Assembly (NCBI GenBank): GCA_033765305.1
Contig: JANRID010000059.1
Coordinates: 1-15,696 of the forward strand
Direction: 5' to 3'
DNA: 15,696 nucleotides
From: RDXT01 sp033765305
Lineage (GTDB): Bacteria > Bacteroidota > Bacteroidia > J057
The position numbers and the translations under genes are program-made. Every line of letters begins with the position of its first letter. Position 1 is the stretch's first letter. Positions 1-6,877 of this stretch are shown piece after piece. The notes under the pieces are model-generated. The model searched no databases and was not told where the DNA came from. It saw only the letters and a program-made list of their open reading frames with translations.

Positions 1-2034
1 GACATCGCGGATGCCGCCGGTGGCCCAGCGGACCTGGTAGGGCCCCTGGCCCGATCCGCCGAGCACCTGCGCGCCCGGCCCGAAGCTCCAGATGTAGGTC
101 GCCGAAGCGGCGGCGGAGCCGGTGTAGGTGATCTGCATCACATCGTCCTCGCAGATCTGGGGCTGCACGGCGAAGGATGCCGTGGGGACAGGGAAGACGG
201 TCACGGTCTGGACCGAAGTGGAGCTGATGCAGCCGTTTTCGGTGACGGTGAGCGTGACGGTCTTGATCCCCGGCGTGGTCCAGACAATGCCGAAGGGCGT
301 GCCGCCCCCGGCGCCCTGGCCGCCGCCGAAGTCCCAGGTGAAGGTTGCCGTGTTCGGATCAGCCGTGCCGGTGTAGATCGCCTGCGCAGCCTGGCCCGCG
401 CACACCTGCGGCGTCACCGAAAAGCCCGATGTCGGAATCGGATTGACCGTCACGGTTTTGCGCACCGTGTCGGAGGTACAGGCGCCGTCGGATACCACAA
501 GCTTGATCTGCTTGGGGCCGGGCGTATTCCACGTGACCTGATACGGCCCCTGGCTGGCGCCGATGATGGAGCTGGTGCCCGGTCCGAAATTCCAGAAATA
601 GGCCGCGCCGGGCGTAGGCGGCGGCAGGAAGCTGATCGTGGCGATGTCGTTGATACAGACCTGCTGCGGCACAGCAAAATCGGCCGCAGGCAGCGGCTTG
701 AACGATACCGCTACCGTATCGGTATCGAAACAGCCGTTCTGGTCGTTGGCACTCAGAACATAGTCGAAGGTGAAGGGGATATTGGCCACAAACTGCACGG
801 TAGGCTGCGCAATGTTCAGCGGCGCCTGCAGGCCGGGCGCAGCATTCCAGGCATAGGTGACATTGGGCTGGGCAGGCGCGCCGATGGTAGCCGCCACGCC
901 GGAGCACACGTCTTTGTCCGGGCCGGCATTGGCGCGGAACGGATCCTTGATGATCAGCACCGCCGTATCGGAAAAGCAGCTCAGCACGTTGAGCGCCACG
1001 ATGATGCTTTCGTCGCCTTCCGCAATGCCATCGTTGATCACGTTGATGGGGATGTTGATCGAATCCACGCCGGGCGGGATGACCACCCCGCCGGCAATGG
1101 GCGAGGTGAAGTCCAGGCCGGGCGTCGCGGTGCCCAGCAGGGTGAAGGTGACGTTGAGCGCCTGGGCGGGGTTCGGATTGAAGAAGGTGAAGAAGCCGTC
1201 CACGCAGCCTTCCACTGCTTCGTTGCTGTTGGGGTTGTTGAAGTTGCGGGCAATGACGGACGGCGGCTCGCTGCCGCAGGTGATGGGTTCGATGAAGACC
1301 CCCGAGTCGAAGGCCGCATCCTGCTCATCGGCAATGGCGAAGGTAATCGTATAGGTCTGGCAGGGCACCACGGGCGCCACGGCTTCCAGCACCACGGAGT
1401 GCTCATTATAGCCGGTGCCGCTGGAGTTGACGACGTGGAACTGCGAATTGGTGCCGGAGTTGATCGAGTTGATGGAAACCGGGATGGTGGTATTGGGCAC
1501 CAGGGCGATGTTGGTGTTGGGCGTAAAGCCCGGCCCGGTGATGAAGCAGGCAAAGATATCGTTGAAGTTGCCGACGAAGGTCGGATACTCGTTCGAGGCG
1601 AACACGTAGCGGATGCGGACCGTGTCGCAGGAGGCTACGAGGTTGAAGGTCACCAGGCAGGCATCGCTCGTCACGCCGCCGGCGAGCGTGTTGAGCGTGG
1701 GGGTGCCCGGCGTGCCGAGCGAGGTGCCGGTGCCGCCGGAGGGGAGCGCATTGGTGATGGAGCCGGTAGTCATCAGCAGGCCCAGCGTCACGCCGAGCGG
1801 CGGGACTGTCGATGTCGCGTTGAAGGAGCCCATCTGCGGCAGCTGGGTCAGAAAAGGATTTCCGACCGTGTCGCAGTTGATCGTGACGTTGCTGATATCG
1901 ACCCCGGGGCCTTCCAGGGCGGTCACATACTGATTGTAGGGGGAGCCCGAGGAGACGGTCACGGACTGCGCATGGCTGCCCAGTGCGTGCACCAAGATCC
2001 CAATAAACACAATGGAGCGTAGCAAGTGCTTCAT
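1..2034 (-). CDS. Secreted choice-of-anchor L / PKD-repeat protein, N-terminal part (runs off left edge)
   Basis: The frame is open from the ATG at 2034 to base 1 (678 codons) with no stop, so the C-terminus lies outside the window. Residues 1-23 form a signal peptide (charged MKHLLR start, hydrophobic core, ending SHAQ). Residues about 24-265 resemble the choice-of-anchor L domain of secreted Bacteroidota proteins: a vanishing early segment with paired Cys, then RIRYVFASNEYPTFVGNFND and an FAIADEQDAAFDSGVFIE-like stretch. Residues about 270-355 look Calx-beta-like (a PGLDF segment, then INDGIAEGDESIIVAL). PKD-like repeats then start near residues 366, 447, 532 and 615, spaced about 83-85 residues, each with a Cys pair and TWDFG or YFWNFG-like cores. 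The family is exported and often adhesive or gliding-related. A type IX secretion tail would be expected downstream but cannot be seen. Domain names are from pattern recognition only. Confidence 0.85.
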   Translation of the reverse strand, partial: MKHLLRSIVFIGILVHALGSHAQSVTVSSGSPYNQYVTALEGPGVDISNVTINCDTVGNPFLTQLPQMGSFNATSTVPPLGVTLGLLMTTGSITNALPSGGTGTSLGTPGTPTLNTLAGGVTSDACLVTFNLVASCDTVRIRYVFASNEYPTFVGNFNDIFACFITGPGFTPNTNIALVPNTTIPVSINSINSGTNSQFHVVNSSGTGYNEHSVVLEAVAPVVPCQTYTITFAIADEQDAAFDSGVFIEPITCGSEPPSVIARNFNNPNSNEAVEGCVDGFFTFFNPNPAQALNVTFTLLGTATPGLDFTSPIAGGVVIPPGVDSINIPINVINDGIAEGDESIIVALNVLSCFSDTAVLIIKDPFRANAGPDKDVCSGVAATIGAPAQPNVTYAWNAAPGLQAPLNIAQPTVQFVANIPFTFDYVLSANDQNGCFDTDTVAVSFKPLPAADFAVPQQVCINDIATISFLPPPTPGAAYFWNFGPGTSSIIGASQGPYQVTWNTPGPKQIKLVVSDGACTSDTVRKTVTVNPIPTSGFSVTPQVCAGQAAQAIYTGTADPNTATFTWDFGGGQGAGGGTPFGIVWTTPGIKTVTLTVTENGCISSTSVQTVTVFPVPTASFAVQPQICEDDVMQITYTGSAAASATYIWSFGPGAQVLGGSGQGPYQVRWATGGIRDV

Positions 2035-2106
2035 ATGCAGGACGGTAGCTTGGGGTTCTGGTGGTATGTATGAAATGTGGTTCAAATATGCAGCGCATTC
2101 CGGAGA

Positions 2107-2451
2107 TTATCCGCCGGCTTGTTTCCATTTGTAGCCGAGACGGGTGAGCTCGGCTTTGACTTTTTCGCGGAAATCCCCCTGCAGGAGGATTTCACCGTCT
2201 TTCACACTGCCGCCGCAGCCGCATTTCTGCTTCAGCGCTTTGCCGAGGGCTTCGAGCGCGGCATCCGGGCCGGTGAAATTATAGACGCGCGTCACCTGCT
2301 TGTTGCCTTTGAGGCTGGTCAGCGTAATGCGCAGATCCTGCTTGCCGGGAGGGGGGGCTGCAGCATCCTGTTCTTCACCGCCAAACTCGAAATCCGGGTC
2401 GGTGGAATAGACAATGCCCCCTCGATCGTTGCGTCTGGCAGCCATGAGCAT
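2107..2451 (-). CDS. SUI1/YciH family translation initiation factor
   Basis: This 114-residue protein has a short acidic N-terminal arm (VYSTDPDFEFGGEE) followed by a SUI1/eIF1-like domain from about residue 38 to the end. The core RITLTSLKGNKQVTRVYNFTG and the CGCGGSVKDGEILLQGDFR segment with its Cys-Gly-Cys-Gly-Gly motif are diagnostic. In bacteria this family (E. coli YciH) is thought to influence start-codon fidelity; a ribosome-associated cytoplasmic role is inferred. A second ATG two codons in (2445) gives MAARRNDRGG, which looks more like family starts, so the true protein may be 112 residues. No Shine-Dalgarno site precedes either ATG. The gene sits between fabI and the exported PKD protein on the same strand, with gaps of 146 and 72 bases, so it is probably its own unit. 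Confidence 0.9.
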   Translation of the reverse strand: MLMAARRNDRGGIVYSTDPDFEFGGEEQDAAAPPPGKQDLRITLTSLKGNKQVTRVYNFTGPDAALEALGKALKQKCGCGGSVKDGEILLQGDFREKVKAELTRLGYKWKQAGG

Positions 2452-2544
2452 AGGTTTGGGTAAAAGTATGAATTTTTACTGAAACACGAAGCAAGAACCT
2501 GTTTTTATCGCATTGCGTCAGGATACCCGGCTGATATAACGGAA

Positions 2545-2576
2545 TCCGCCCGCCGGACGTGGGCCAGGCGGGCGGA
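2545..2576 (-). terminator. Strong GC stem-loop downstream of fabI
   Basis: A perfect 10-bp inverted repeat (TCCGCCCGCC at 2545-2554 and GGCGGGCGGA at 2567-2576) encloses a 12-base loop. It lies 21 bases beyond the fabI stop, where a 3' end signal is expected. Neither strand has a T-run after the stem, so it is not a textbook Rho-independent terminator. It could instead stabilise the fabI transcript end. The structure is seen; the role is inferred. Confidence 0.5.
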
Positions 2577-2597
2577 AAGACGTGCGGCGCGCAGGGT

Positions 2598-3413
2598 TCA
2601 GGCGCCTGTATCCAGGCCTGCCAGGATGTCCGTGGAGGCGCCCATGCTCGAAAAACCGCCGTCATGATACAGATTCTGCATCGTGACCTTGCGCGTATAG
2701 TCCGAAAACAGCATGACGCAGTATGCCGCGCAGTCGTCGGCGGTGGCATTGCCCAGCGGCGACATCTTCTCGGCGTAGGTCAGCATCTTGTCAAAACCGG
2801 CGACGCCCGTGCCGGCGGTCGTAGGCGTAGGCGACTGCGAAATGGTGTTCACGCGCACCTGCTTCTGCTTGCCGAAGTGGTAGCCGAAGCTGCGCGCAAT
2901 GGATTCCAGCAGGGCCTTGGCATCGGCCATGTCGTTGTATTCGCCGAAGGTCCGCTGGGCGGCCAGGTAGGTCAGTGCCACGATCGAGCCCCATTCCCGC
3001 ATCAGGTCCCGCTGGTAGAGCAGGTGCATGACTTTGTGGAAGGAAATGGCGGACACATCGAGGGTCTTATTCAGGAAATCGTAGCTCAGGTCGGGATAGA
3101 GCTTGTTTTTGCGGATGTTGGGCGACATGCCGATCGAGTGCAGCACAAAATCCACCCCGCCCCATTGCTCGGCGGCCGCATCGAGAAGCTTGTTGAGGTC
3201 TTCGAGGCTGGTCGCATCAGCAGGCACCACGCGGGCCCCCGTCTTTTCGGCCAGCTTGTTGATCTCGCCCATGCGCAGCGCGATGGGGGCGTTGGTCAGC
3301 AGGAGCTGGGCGCCGGCTTCATGGGCCTGCTCCGCCACTTTCCAGGCAATGGAATTTTCGTCGAGCGCGCCGAAAATGATGCCGGTCTTGCCTTGTAGAA
3401 TCTGATGCGCCAT
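2598..3413 (-). CDS. fabI: Enoyl-[acyl-carrier-protein] reductase (NADH), FabI
   Basis: The 271-residue product is a short-chain dehydrogenase-fold enzyme that reduces trans-2-enoyl-ACP in the last step of each fatty acid elongation cycle, in the cytoplasm. The FabI-type nucleotide site GIIFGALDENSIAWKVA occupies residues 11-27. The catalytic set follows in LTYLAAQRTFGEYNDMADAKALLE: Tyr149, Tyr159 and Lys166, with the Y-x6-K spacing of FabI. VNTISQSPTPTTAG is the substrate-loop region and HDGGFSSMG closes the protein. The ATG at 3413 (MAHQILQGKTG) was chosen because the frame upstream encodes Arg/Ala-rich sequence unlike the family and FabI proteins start here at about 260-280 residues. It is transcribed divergently from the GT2 gene across a 153-base gap. 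Confidence 0.95.
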   Translation of the reverse strand: MAHQILQGKTGIIFGALDENSIAWKVAEQAHEAGAQLLLTNAPIALRMGEINKLAEKTGARVVPADATSLEDLNKLLDAAAEQWGGVDFVLHSIGMSPNIRKNKLYPDLSYDFLNKTLDVSAISFHKVMHLLYQRDLMREWGSIVALTYLAAQRTFGEYNDMADAKALLESIARSFGYHFGKQKQVRVNTISQSPTPTTAGTGVAGFDKMLTYAEKMSPLGNATADDCAAYCVMLFSDYTRKVTMQNLYHDGGFSSMGASTDILAGLDTGA

Positions 3414-3566
3414 AGCAGTCGGGTAGGGGAAGGATTGAATTGGCCGGGCAAATACGCAAGTTTTTCCTAATCTCGCAACTGCGCGCCGCCTGCGCGCCCG
3501 CTGCGCATTTTGAAGTTGCGCCCGGATTCCATTTCTTTGCATGATTAAACCGGAAGGCCGCCCCGC
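3414..3566. other. Divergent intergenic region, fabI / GT2 gene
   Basis: This 153-base gap separates two divergent genes and must hold both start regions. On the minus strand an AT-richer patch (3460-3472, containing CAAATACGCAAG and a T5 run) lies 50-60 bases before fabI, but I cannot match it convincingly to the Bacteroidota TTTG / TAnnTTTG promoter. On the plus strand GGAAGG at 3552-3557 is a possible ribosome site 9 bases before the GT2 start. No further structure was seen. Confidence 0.4.
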
Positions 3567-4295
3567 ATGTCAGCACAGATCGTCATTATTCCTACCTACA
3601 ACGAGCGGGAGAATATCGAGGCCATGATCCGGCGCGTCATGCAGGTGCTGCCGGAGACGCATATGCTCATCATCGAAGACGGCTCGCCGGACGGCACCGC
3701 CGGCATCGTGCGGGGCCTGATGTCCGACTACCCGACCCGCCTGCATATGGAGGAACGCTCCGGCAAGCTCGGTCTGGGCACCGCCTATGTGCACGGCTTC
3801 AAGTGGGCCCTGGCCCGCGGCTATGAGTACATCTTCGAGATGGACGCCGATTTCAGCCACAACCCCAAGGCGCTGCCTGCCCTCCTGCGCGCCTGCGAGC
3901 AGGAAGGCTTCGACCTGGCCATCGGCTCCCGCTATGTCAACGGGGTGAATGTGGTCAACTGGCCCATGGGCCGCGTGCTGATGAGCTATTACGCCAGCGC
4001 CTATGTGCGCATGATCACGGGCATGCCCATCCGCGACACCACCGCCGGCTTCAAGTGCTACCGCCGCCGCGTGCTGGAGAAAATCCTGCAGCGCCCGGTG
4101 AAGTTCGTCGGCTATGCCTTCCAGATCGAGATGAAGTTCCGCACCTGGCGCTACGGCTTCCGCATCAAGGAAGTGCCGATCATCTTCCGCGACCGCAGCC
4201 TGGGCGAATCGAAAATGTCCCGGGGCATCTTCAAAGAGGCCATCCTGGGGGTGATTTCGATGAAGGTGGATTCCTGGTTCCGCAAATGGTCCTGA
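3567..4295 (+). CDS. Polyprenol (dolichyl)-phosphate mannosyltransferase-type GT2 glycosyltransferase
   Basis: The 242-residue protein is a GT-A fold family 2 enzyme of the DPM1 / polyprenol monophosphomannose synthase type. It is expected to transfer a sugar, probably mannose from GDP-mannose, to a polyprenyl phosphate at the inner face of the membrane. Diagnostic segments are IIPTYNERENIE at residues 7-18, IIEDGSPDGT at 35-44, the metal-binding DAD at 93-95 followed by FSHNP, GSRYVNG, and the C-terminal RDTTAGFKCYRR and FRDRSLGESKMS motifs. The length and absence of C-terminal membrane helices match single-domain DPM1-like enzymes. The start is supported by the immediate QIVIIPTYNE strand and a GGAAGG 9 bases upstream. 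It is monocistronic here. In Bacteroidota such enzymes may feed protein O-mannosylation or glycan assembly; which acceptor applies here is unknown. Confidence 0.92.
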   Translation: MSAQIVIIPTYNERENIEAMIRRVMQVLPETHMLIIEDGSPDGTAGIVRGLMSDYPTRLHMEERSGKLGLGTAYVHGFKWALARGYEYIFEMDADFSHNPKALPALLRACEQEGFDLAIGSRYVNGVNVVNWPMGRVLMSYYASAYVRMITGMPIRDTTAGFKCYRRRVLEKILQRPVKFVGYAFQIEMKFRTWRYGFRIKEVPIIFRDRSLGESKMSRGIFKEAILGVISMKVDSWFRKWS

Positions 4296-4298
4296 TAG

Positions 4299-5009
4299 TC
4301 AGGTGCCCGGCGCCAGCGGGCTGCCGGTCAGCATGGCCCGGCGCAGGCGGGGCGCCACCGCCCAGCGGGCGTCGCCCGTGAGCGCGCGCAGCCGGTCCAT
4401 GACCTCGCAGATATGCGCCGGCCCGATCTGGTCCGCCCAGGCCAGCGGCCCCTGCGGATAGTTGAGGCCCAGGCGCATGGCCGTCTCGATGGCGGCTGCC
4501 GAGGCAGCCCCTTCGTCCAGCATCAGGCAGGCCTCGTTGATGATCAGAAACAGCACCCGCGGCGTCACCATGCCCGGCTCGTCCCAGACCGCTTCGGTCT
4601 CCACGCCGAGCAGCGCGGCGGCAGCCGCCAGCGCGGGCCGGTCGGATTCGCGGTACACGCTGCTCTCCCAGCAGCTCCGCTCCAGAAAGGTGGGCAGCGC
4701 GTTGAGGCCCAGCAGCGACACGCGGATCTCATTCCGCCAGGGAAAAGCCATCTCGGCCAGCGAGCGCTTGACGGCGCAGCCCCAGAGGATCAGCTCCGGG
4801 TAGCGGGCGTATTCGGCGATCCGCTCCGGATGTTCGTCCAGCGTCAGGTCGAGCACCAGCCGGTACTGGTCCAGATCTGCGCGCGGAGGCGGCGTAGGCC
4901 CGGTGAAGGCAGCTTCGAGCTGCGGCAGGCGCCGCTGCACAGCTGCAATCCGGTCCGGCGAGCCGACCAGCGCGACCGCAGGACCGGTATGACGCAGGGC
5001 TGGATTCAT
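4299..5009 (-). CDS. Short 3-hydroxyacyl-CoA dehydrogenase-like protein, probably not an active dehydrogenase
   Basis: The 236-residue product starts MNPALRHTGPAVALVG. Its C-terminal half (from about residue 145) reads PGMVTPRVLFLIINEACLML, then a DEGAA segment and AIETAMRLGLNYPQGPLAWADQIG, a clear match to the 3-hydroxyacyl-CoA dehydrogenase C-terminal domain. The N-terminal part keeps the beta-strand pattern but lacks a GxGxxG dinucleotide motif (VALVGSPDRI). The family's catalytic His in the GxHFFNP segment is Asn103 here (GLNALP), the Glu 12 residues later is kept (Glu115), and the Asn of the usual VNR is Pro150 (TPR). This suggests a degenerate or repurposed fold; the ligand is unknown. 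The ATG at 5009 lies 2 bases after the hisIE stop, so the gene is translationally linked to hisIE. The next in-frame ATG upstream (5111) would overlap hisIE with low-complexity sequence. Confidence 0.8.
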   Translation of the reverse strand: MNPALRHTGPAVALVGSPDRIAAVQRRLPQLEAAFTGPTPPPRADLDQYRLVLDLTLDEHPERIAEYARYPELILWGCAVKRSLAEMAFPWRNEIRVSLLGLNALPTFLERSCWESSVYRESDRPALAAAAALLGVETEAVWDEPGMVTPRVLFLIINEACLMLDEGAASAAAIETAMRLGLNYPQGPLAWADQIGPAHICEVMDRLRALTGDARWAVAPRLRRAMLTGSPLAPGT

Positions 5010-5011
5010 CG

Positions 5012-5629
5012 TTATTTCCGGTTGCGTTCCTCCAGTACGTCCAGCACCTCCGAAAACCGCGCCTCCTTGGCCTCCAGCAGCACCAGAAAGTGGAACAGCA
5101 GGTCGGCGCATTCATTCAGGAAAAGATTCCGGTCCTCGTCTTTGGCCTCGATGACCACTTCCACCGCTTCTTCCCCCACCTTCTTGGCGATGCGGTTGAT
5201 GCCCTTGTGGAAGAGCTTGCTGGTGTAGGAGTTCTCGTCGGGATGCACGCGCCGCTCGTGGATGATGGCGCTGAGCCGGTGCAGGAAATCGAGTTCCTGC
5301 GGCGGATGGTTAATCTCGCTGAAGCAGGTGTCGGCGCCTGTATGGCAGGTGGGGCCGTCGGGCCGGGCCTTGATGAGCACGGCGTCCTGGTCGCAGTCGA
5401 TGCGGATCTCGTCCACGTGGAGGTAATGGCCGGAGGTCTCGCCCTTGGTCCAGAGACGCTGCTTGCTGCGGCTGAAAAAGGTCACCAGGCCCTCTTTGCG
5501 GGTCTTTTTGAATGCCTTTTCGTTCATATACCCCAGCATCAGCACCTTGCCGGTGCGGACATCCTGCACGATGGCCGGTACCAGGCCGCCGGCCTTCTCG
5601 AAATCGGGTTTGGGATGTTTGGACGCCAT
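5012..5629 (-). CDS. hisIE: Bifunctional phosphoribosyl-AMP cyclohydrolase / phosphoribosyl-ATP pyrophosphatase
   Basis: The 205-residue cytoplasmic enzyme carries out steps two and three of histidine synthesis. Residues about 10-112 form the HisI cyclohydrolase domain: GKVLMLGYMNEKAF, then RIDCDQDAVLIKA and GPTCHTGADTCF, giving the three zinc cysteines Cys79, Cys95 and Cys102. Residues about 113-205 form the all-helical HisE pyrophosphatase domain, with SYTSKLFHKGINRIAKKVGE, EEAVEVVIEAK and LNECADLLFHFLVLL supplying the acidic metal ligands. The length is typical of HisIE fusions. The ATG at 5629 (MASKHPKPDFEKAGG) was chosen because the upstream in-frame extension overlaps the end of hisF and is unlike HisI. 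It follows hisF by 43 bases and is followed by the HAD-like gene after 2 bases, consistent with a three-gene operon. Confidence 0.95.
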   Translation of the reverse strand: MASKHPKPDFEKAGGLVPAIVQDVRTGKVLMLGYMNEKAFKKTRKEGLVTFFSRSKQRLWTKGETSGHYLHVDEIRIDCDQDAVLIKARPDGPTCHTGADTCFSEINHPPQELDFLHRLSAIIHERRVHPDENSYTSKLFHKGINRIAKKVGEEAVEVVIEAKDEDRNLFLNECADLLFHFLVLLEAKEARFSEVLDVLEERNRK

Positions 5630-5672
5630 GTCAGTCGGATGCGGCTGCGAGTTACGAAGAATTCTCACACGT

Positions 5673-6431
5673 TCAGCGCCGCACGGGAATCCCGGCTTCG
5701 TGCAGGTACTGCTTGAGTCGGGGAATGGGAATCGTGCCGAAGTGGAATACGCTGGCCGCCAGGGCCGCATCGGCCTTGCCCGCCCCGAAGACCTCGGCAA
5801 AATGCGCCTCGGTGCCGGCCCCGCCCGATGCGATCACCGGCACGGGCAGGCTGCCGGCCATGGCCGCCGTGATGTCCAGCGAAAACCCCGCCTGCGTGCC
5901 GTCGGCCTGCATGGAGGTCAGCAGGATCTCCCCGGCGCCGCGTTCGCAGACCTCCCGCGCCCAGGCCAGGGCATCGAGCCCGGCAGGCTGCCGCCCGCCG
6001 TGGGTGTGCACTTCCCAGCGCCCGTCCGCGCCCAGCCCGGCGTCGATGGCCACCACCACGCACTGGCTGCCGAACTCCCGCGCCAGCTCGTCCACCAGCG
6101 CCGGGCGCTGCACCGCGGCGGAATTGACCGAGACCTTGTCGGCGCCTGCGTTCAGCAGCCGCGACACATCGCCGATGGCCCGGATGCCGCCGCCTACCGT
6201 GAAGGGGATGTTGATCTCGCGCGCTACCCGGCGCACCAGCTCCGCAAAGGTGCCGCGGTTTTCGACGGTGGCCGTGATGTCCAGAAAGGTCAGCTCGTCG
6301 GCGCCTTCGGCGGCGTAGCGCGCCGCCAGGGCCACGGCGTCGCCTGCATCGCGCAGGTTGACGAAGTTGACGCCTTTGACCGTGCGGCCGTCCTTGACGT
6401 CGAGGCAGGGAATGATGCGTTTGGTGAGCAT
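5673..6431 (-). CDS. hisF: Imidazole glycerol phosphate synthase cyclase subunit HisF
   Basis: The 252-residue (beta/alpha)8-barrel protein condenses PRFAR with ammonia from HisH to give imidazole glycerol phosphate and AICAR. MLTKRIIPCLDVKDGRTVKG at the start contains catalytic Asp11; Asp130 lies in VVVAIDAGL; Lys99 in GADKVSVNS is the tunnel-gate lysine. VGGGIR and the phosphate-binding IASGGAGT segment are present. The usual TSMDxDGT motif reads TSMQADGTQAG, so the first Asp is Gln. The ATG at 6431 matches the universal MLxKRIIPCLDV start; the open frame upstream runs through repeat DNA and is not protein. It is first in the hisF-hisIE-HAD-like unit. Its obligate partner hisH and the other his genes are not in the window, so the pathway genes are split in this genome. 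Confidence 0.96.
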   Translation of the reverse strand: MLTKRIIPCLDVKDGRTVKGVNFVNLRDAGDAVALAARYAAEGADELTFLDITATVENRGTFAELVRRVAREINIPFTVGGGIRAIGDVSRLLNAGADKVSVNSAAVQRPALVDELAREFGSQCVVVAIDAGLGADGRWEVHTHGGRQPAGLDALAWAREVCERGAGEILLTSMQADGTQAGFSLDITAAMAGSLPVPVIASGGAGTEAHFAEVFGAGKADAALAASVFHFGTIPIPRLKQYLHEAGIPVRR

Positions 6432-6515
6432 AGCGCAGGCGGGCTGAATGCCGGCGGCAAAGGTACGCAGGATCGCGCAGATCCGGCAGGCCTCCCGGAC
6501 GCTTCTCCCTGCTTT

Positions 6516-6600
6516 GGAGCACAACCGGTTTAGCTGCGGAGCAAACCGGCTGATGCGGCAAGGAAAGCTTTCCGTTCTGGAAGCGGTGTCTCCGGTTGCA
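6516..6600. repeat. Hairpin-bearing intergenic repeat, copy 1
   Basis: The first 62 bases (6516-6577) match 6684-6745 with 7 differences. Within it CCGGTTT (6525-6531) and AAACCGG (6543-6549) form a 7-bp stem over an 11-base loop, and flanking GCA/TGC and CA/TG can extend it with a bulge. A second stem is GCTTTC, loop CGTTCT, GGAAGC (6567-6584). Similarity to copy 2 continues weakly to about 6600. Confidence 0.8.
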
Positions 6601-6683
6601 AACGTGCTGCACTCCGCAGCAGCAGCATGGCTTGCTATCTGAAAAGCAGCCCTGTTTCCTCCGTACGTATCTCTTTCCACCTC

Positions 6684-6760
6684 GGAGCACAACCGGTTTA
6701 TGTGCGGAGCAAACCGGCTGATGCAGCCAGGATGGCTTGCCGTTCCGCAAGCCGTGCAGC
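6684..6760. repeat. Hairpin-bearing intergenic repeat, copy 2
   Basis: This is the second copy of the 6516-6600 unit, 168 bases downstream in the same orientation. The first stem (CCGGTTT with AAACCGG) is unchanged. The second stem is GGCTTGC, loop CGTTCC, GCAAGCC (6734-6753), longer and fully paired compared with copy 1. Both arms differ from copy 1 at the same pair, so pairing is retained (G-C here, T-G there). Confidence 0.8.
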
Positions 6761-6780
6761 CTGTTTTGAATGCGTTCCCC

Positions 6781-6865
6781 CACTTCGGAAGTACCCCCTC
6801 CCGCTTCAGCAGTACCACCCCCCCACTTCGGAAGTACCCCCTCCGGCTTCGGAAGTGCCCCTCCC
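6781..6865. repeat. C-rich tandem repeat, about 21-base period
   Basis: Four adjacent units begin at 6781, 6802, 6824 and 6845. Units 1 and 3 are identical over 21 bases (CACTTCGGAAGTACCCCCTC, then C). Unit 2 is CGCTTCAGCAGTACCACCCC with extra C; unit 4 is GGCTTCGGAAGTGCCCCTCC plus C. The core ACTTC-G-GAAGT is a 5-bp dyad. A fifth, hybrid unit (6866-6887, CACTTCAAAGG) leads into the next repeat type. Confidence 0.85.
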
Positions 6866-6877
6866 CACTTCAAAGGC

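Noticed and set aside
2077..2463. Plus-strand frame of 128 codons across the SUI1 gene
   Set aside because: It is antisense to a clear SUI1-domain protein and has no recognisable domain.
3460..3480. Bacteroidota -33/-7 promoter for fabI
   Set aside because: An AT-rich patch is present, but TATTTG does not fit TAnnTTTG and no well-spaced TTG partner was found; not reported as a promoter.
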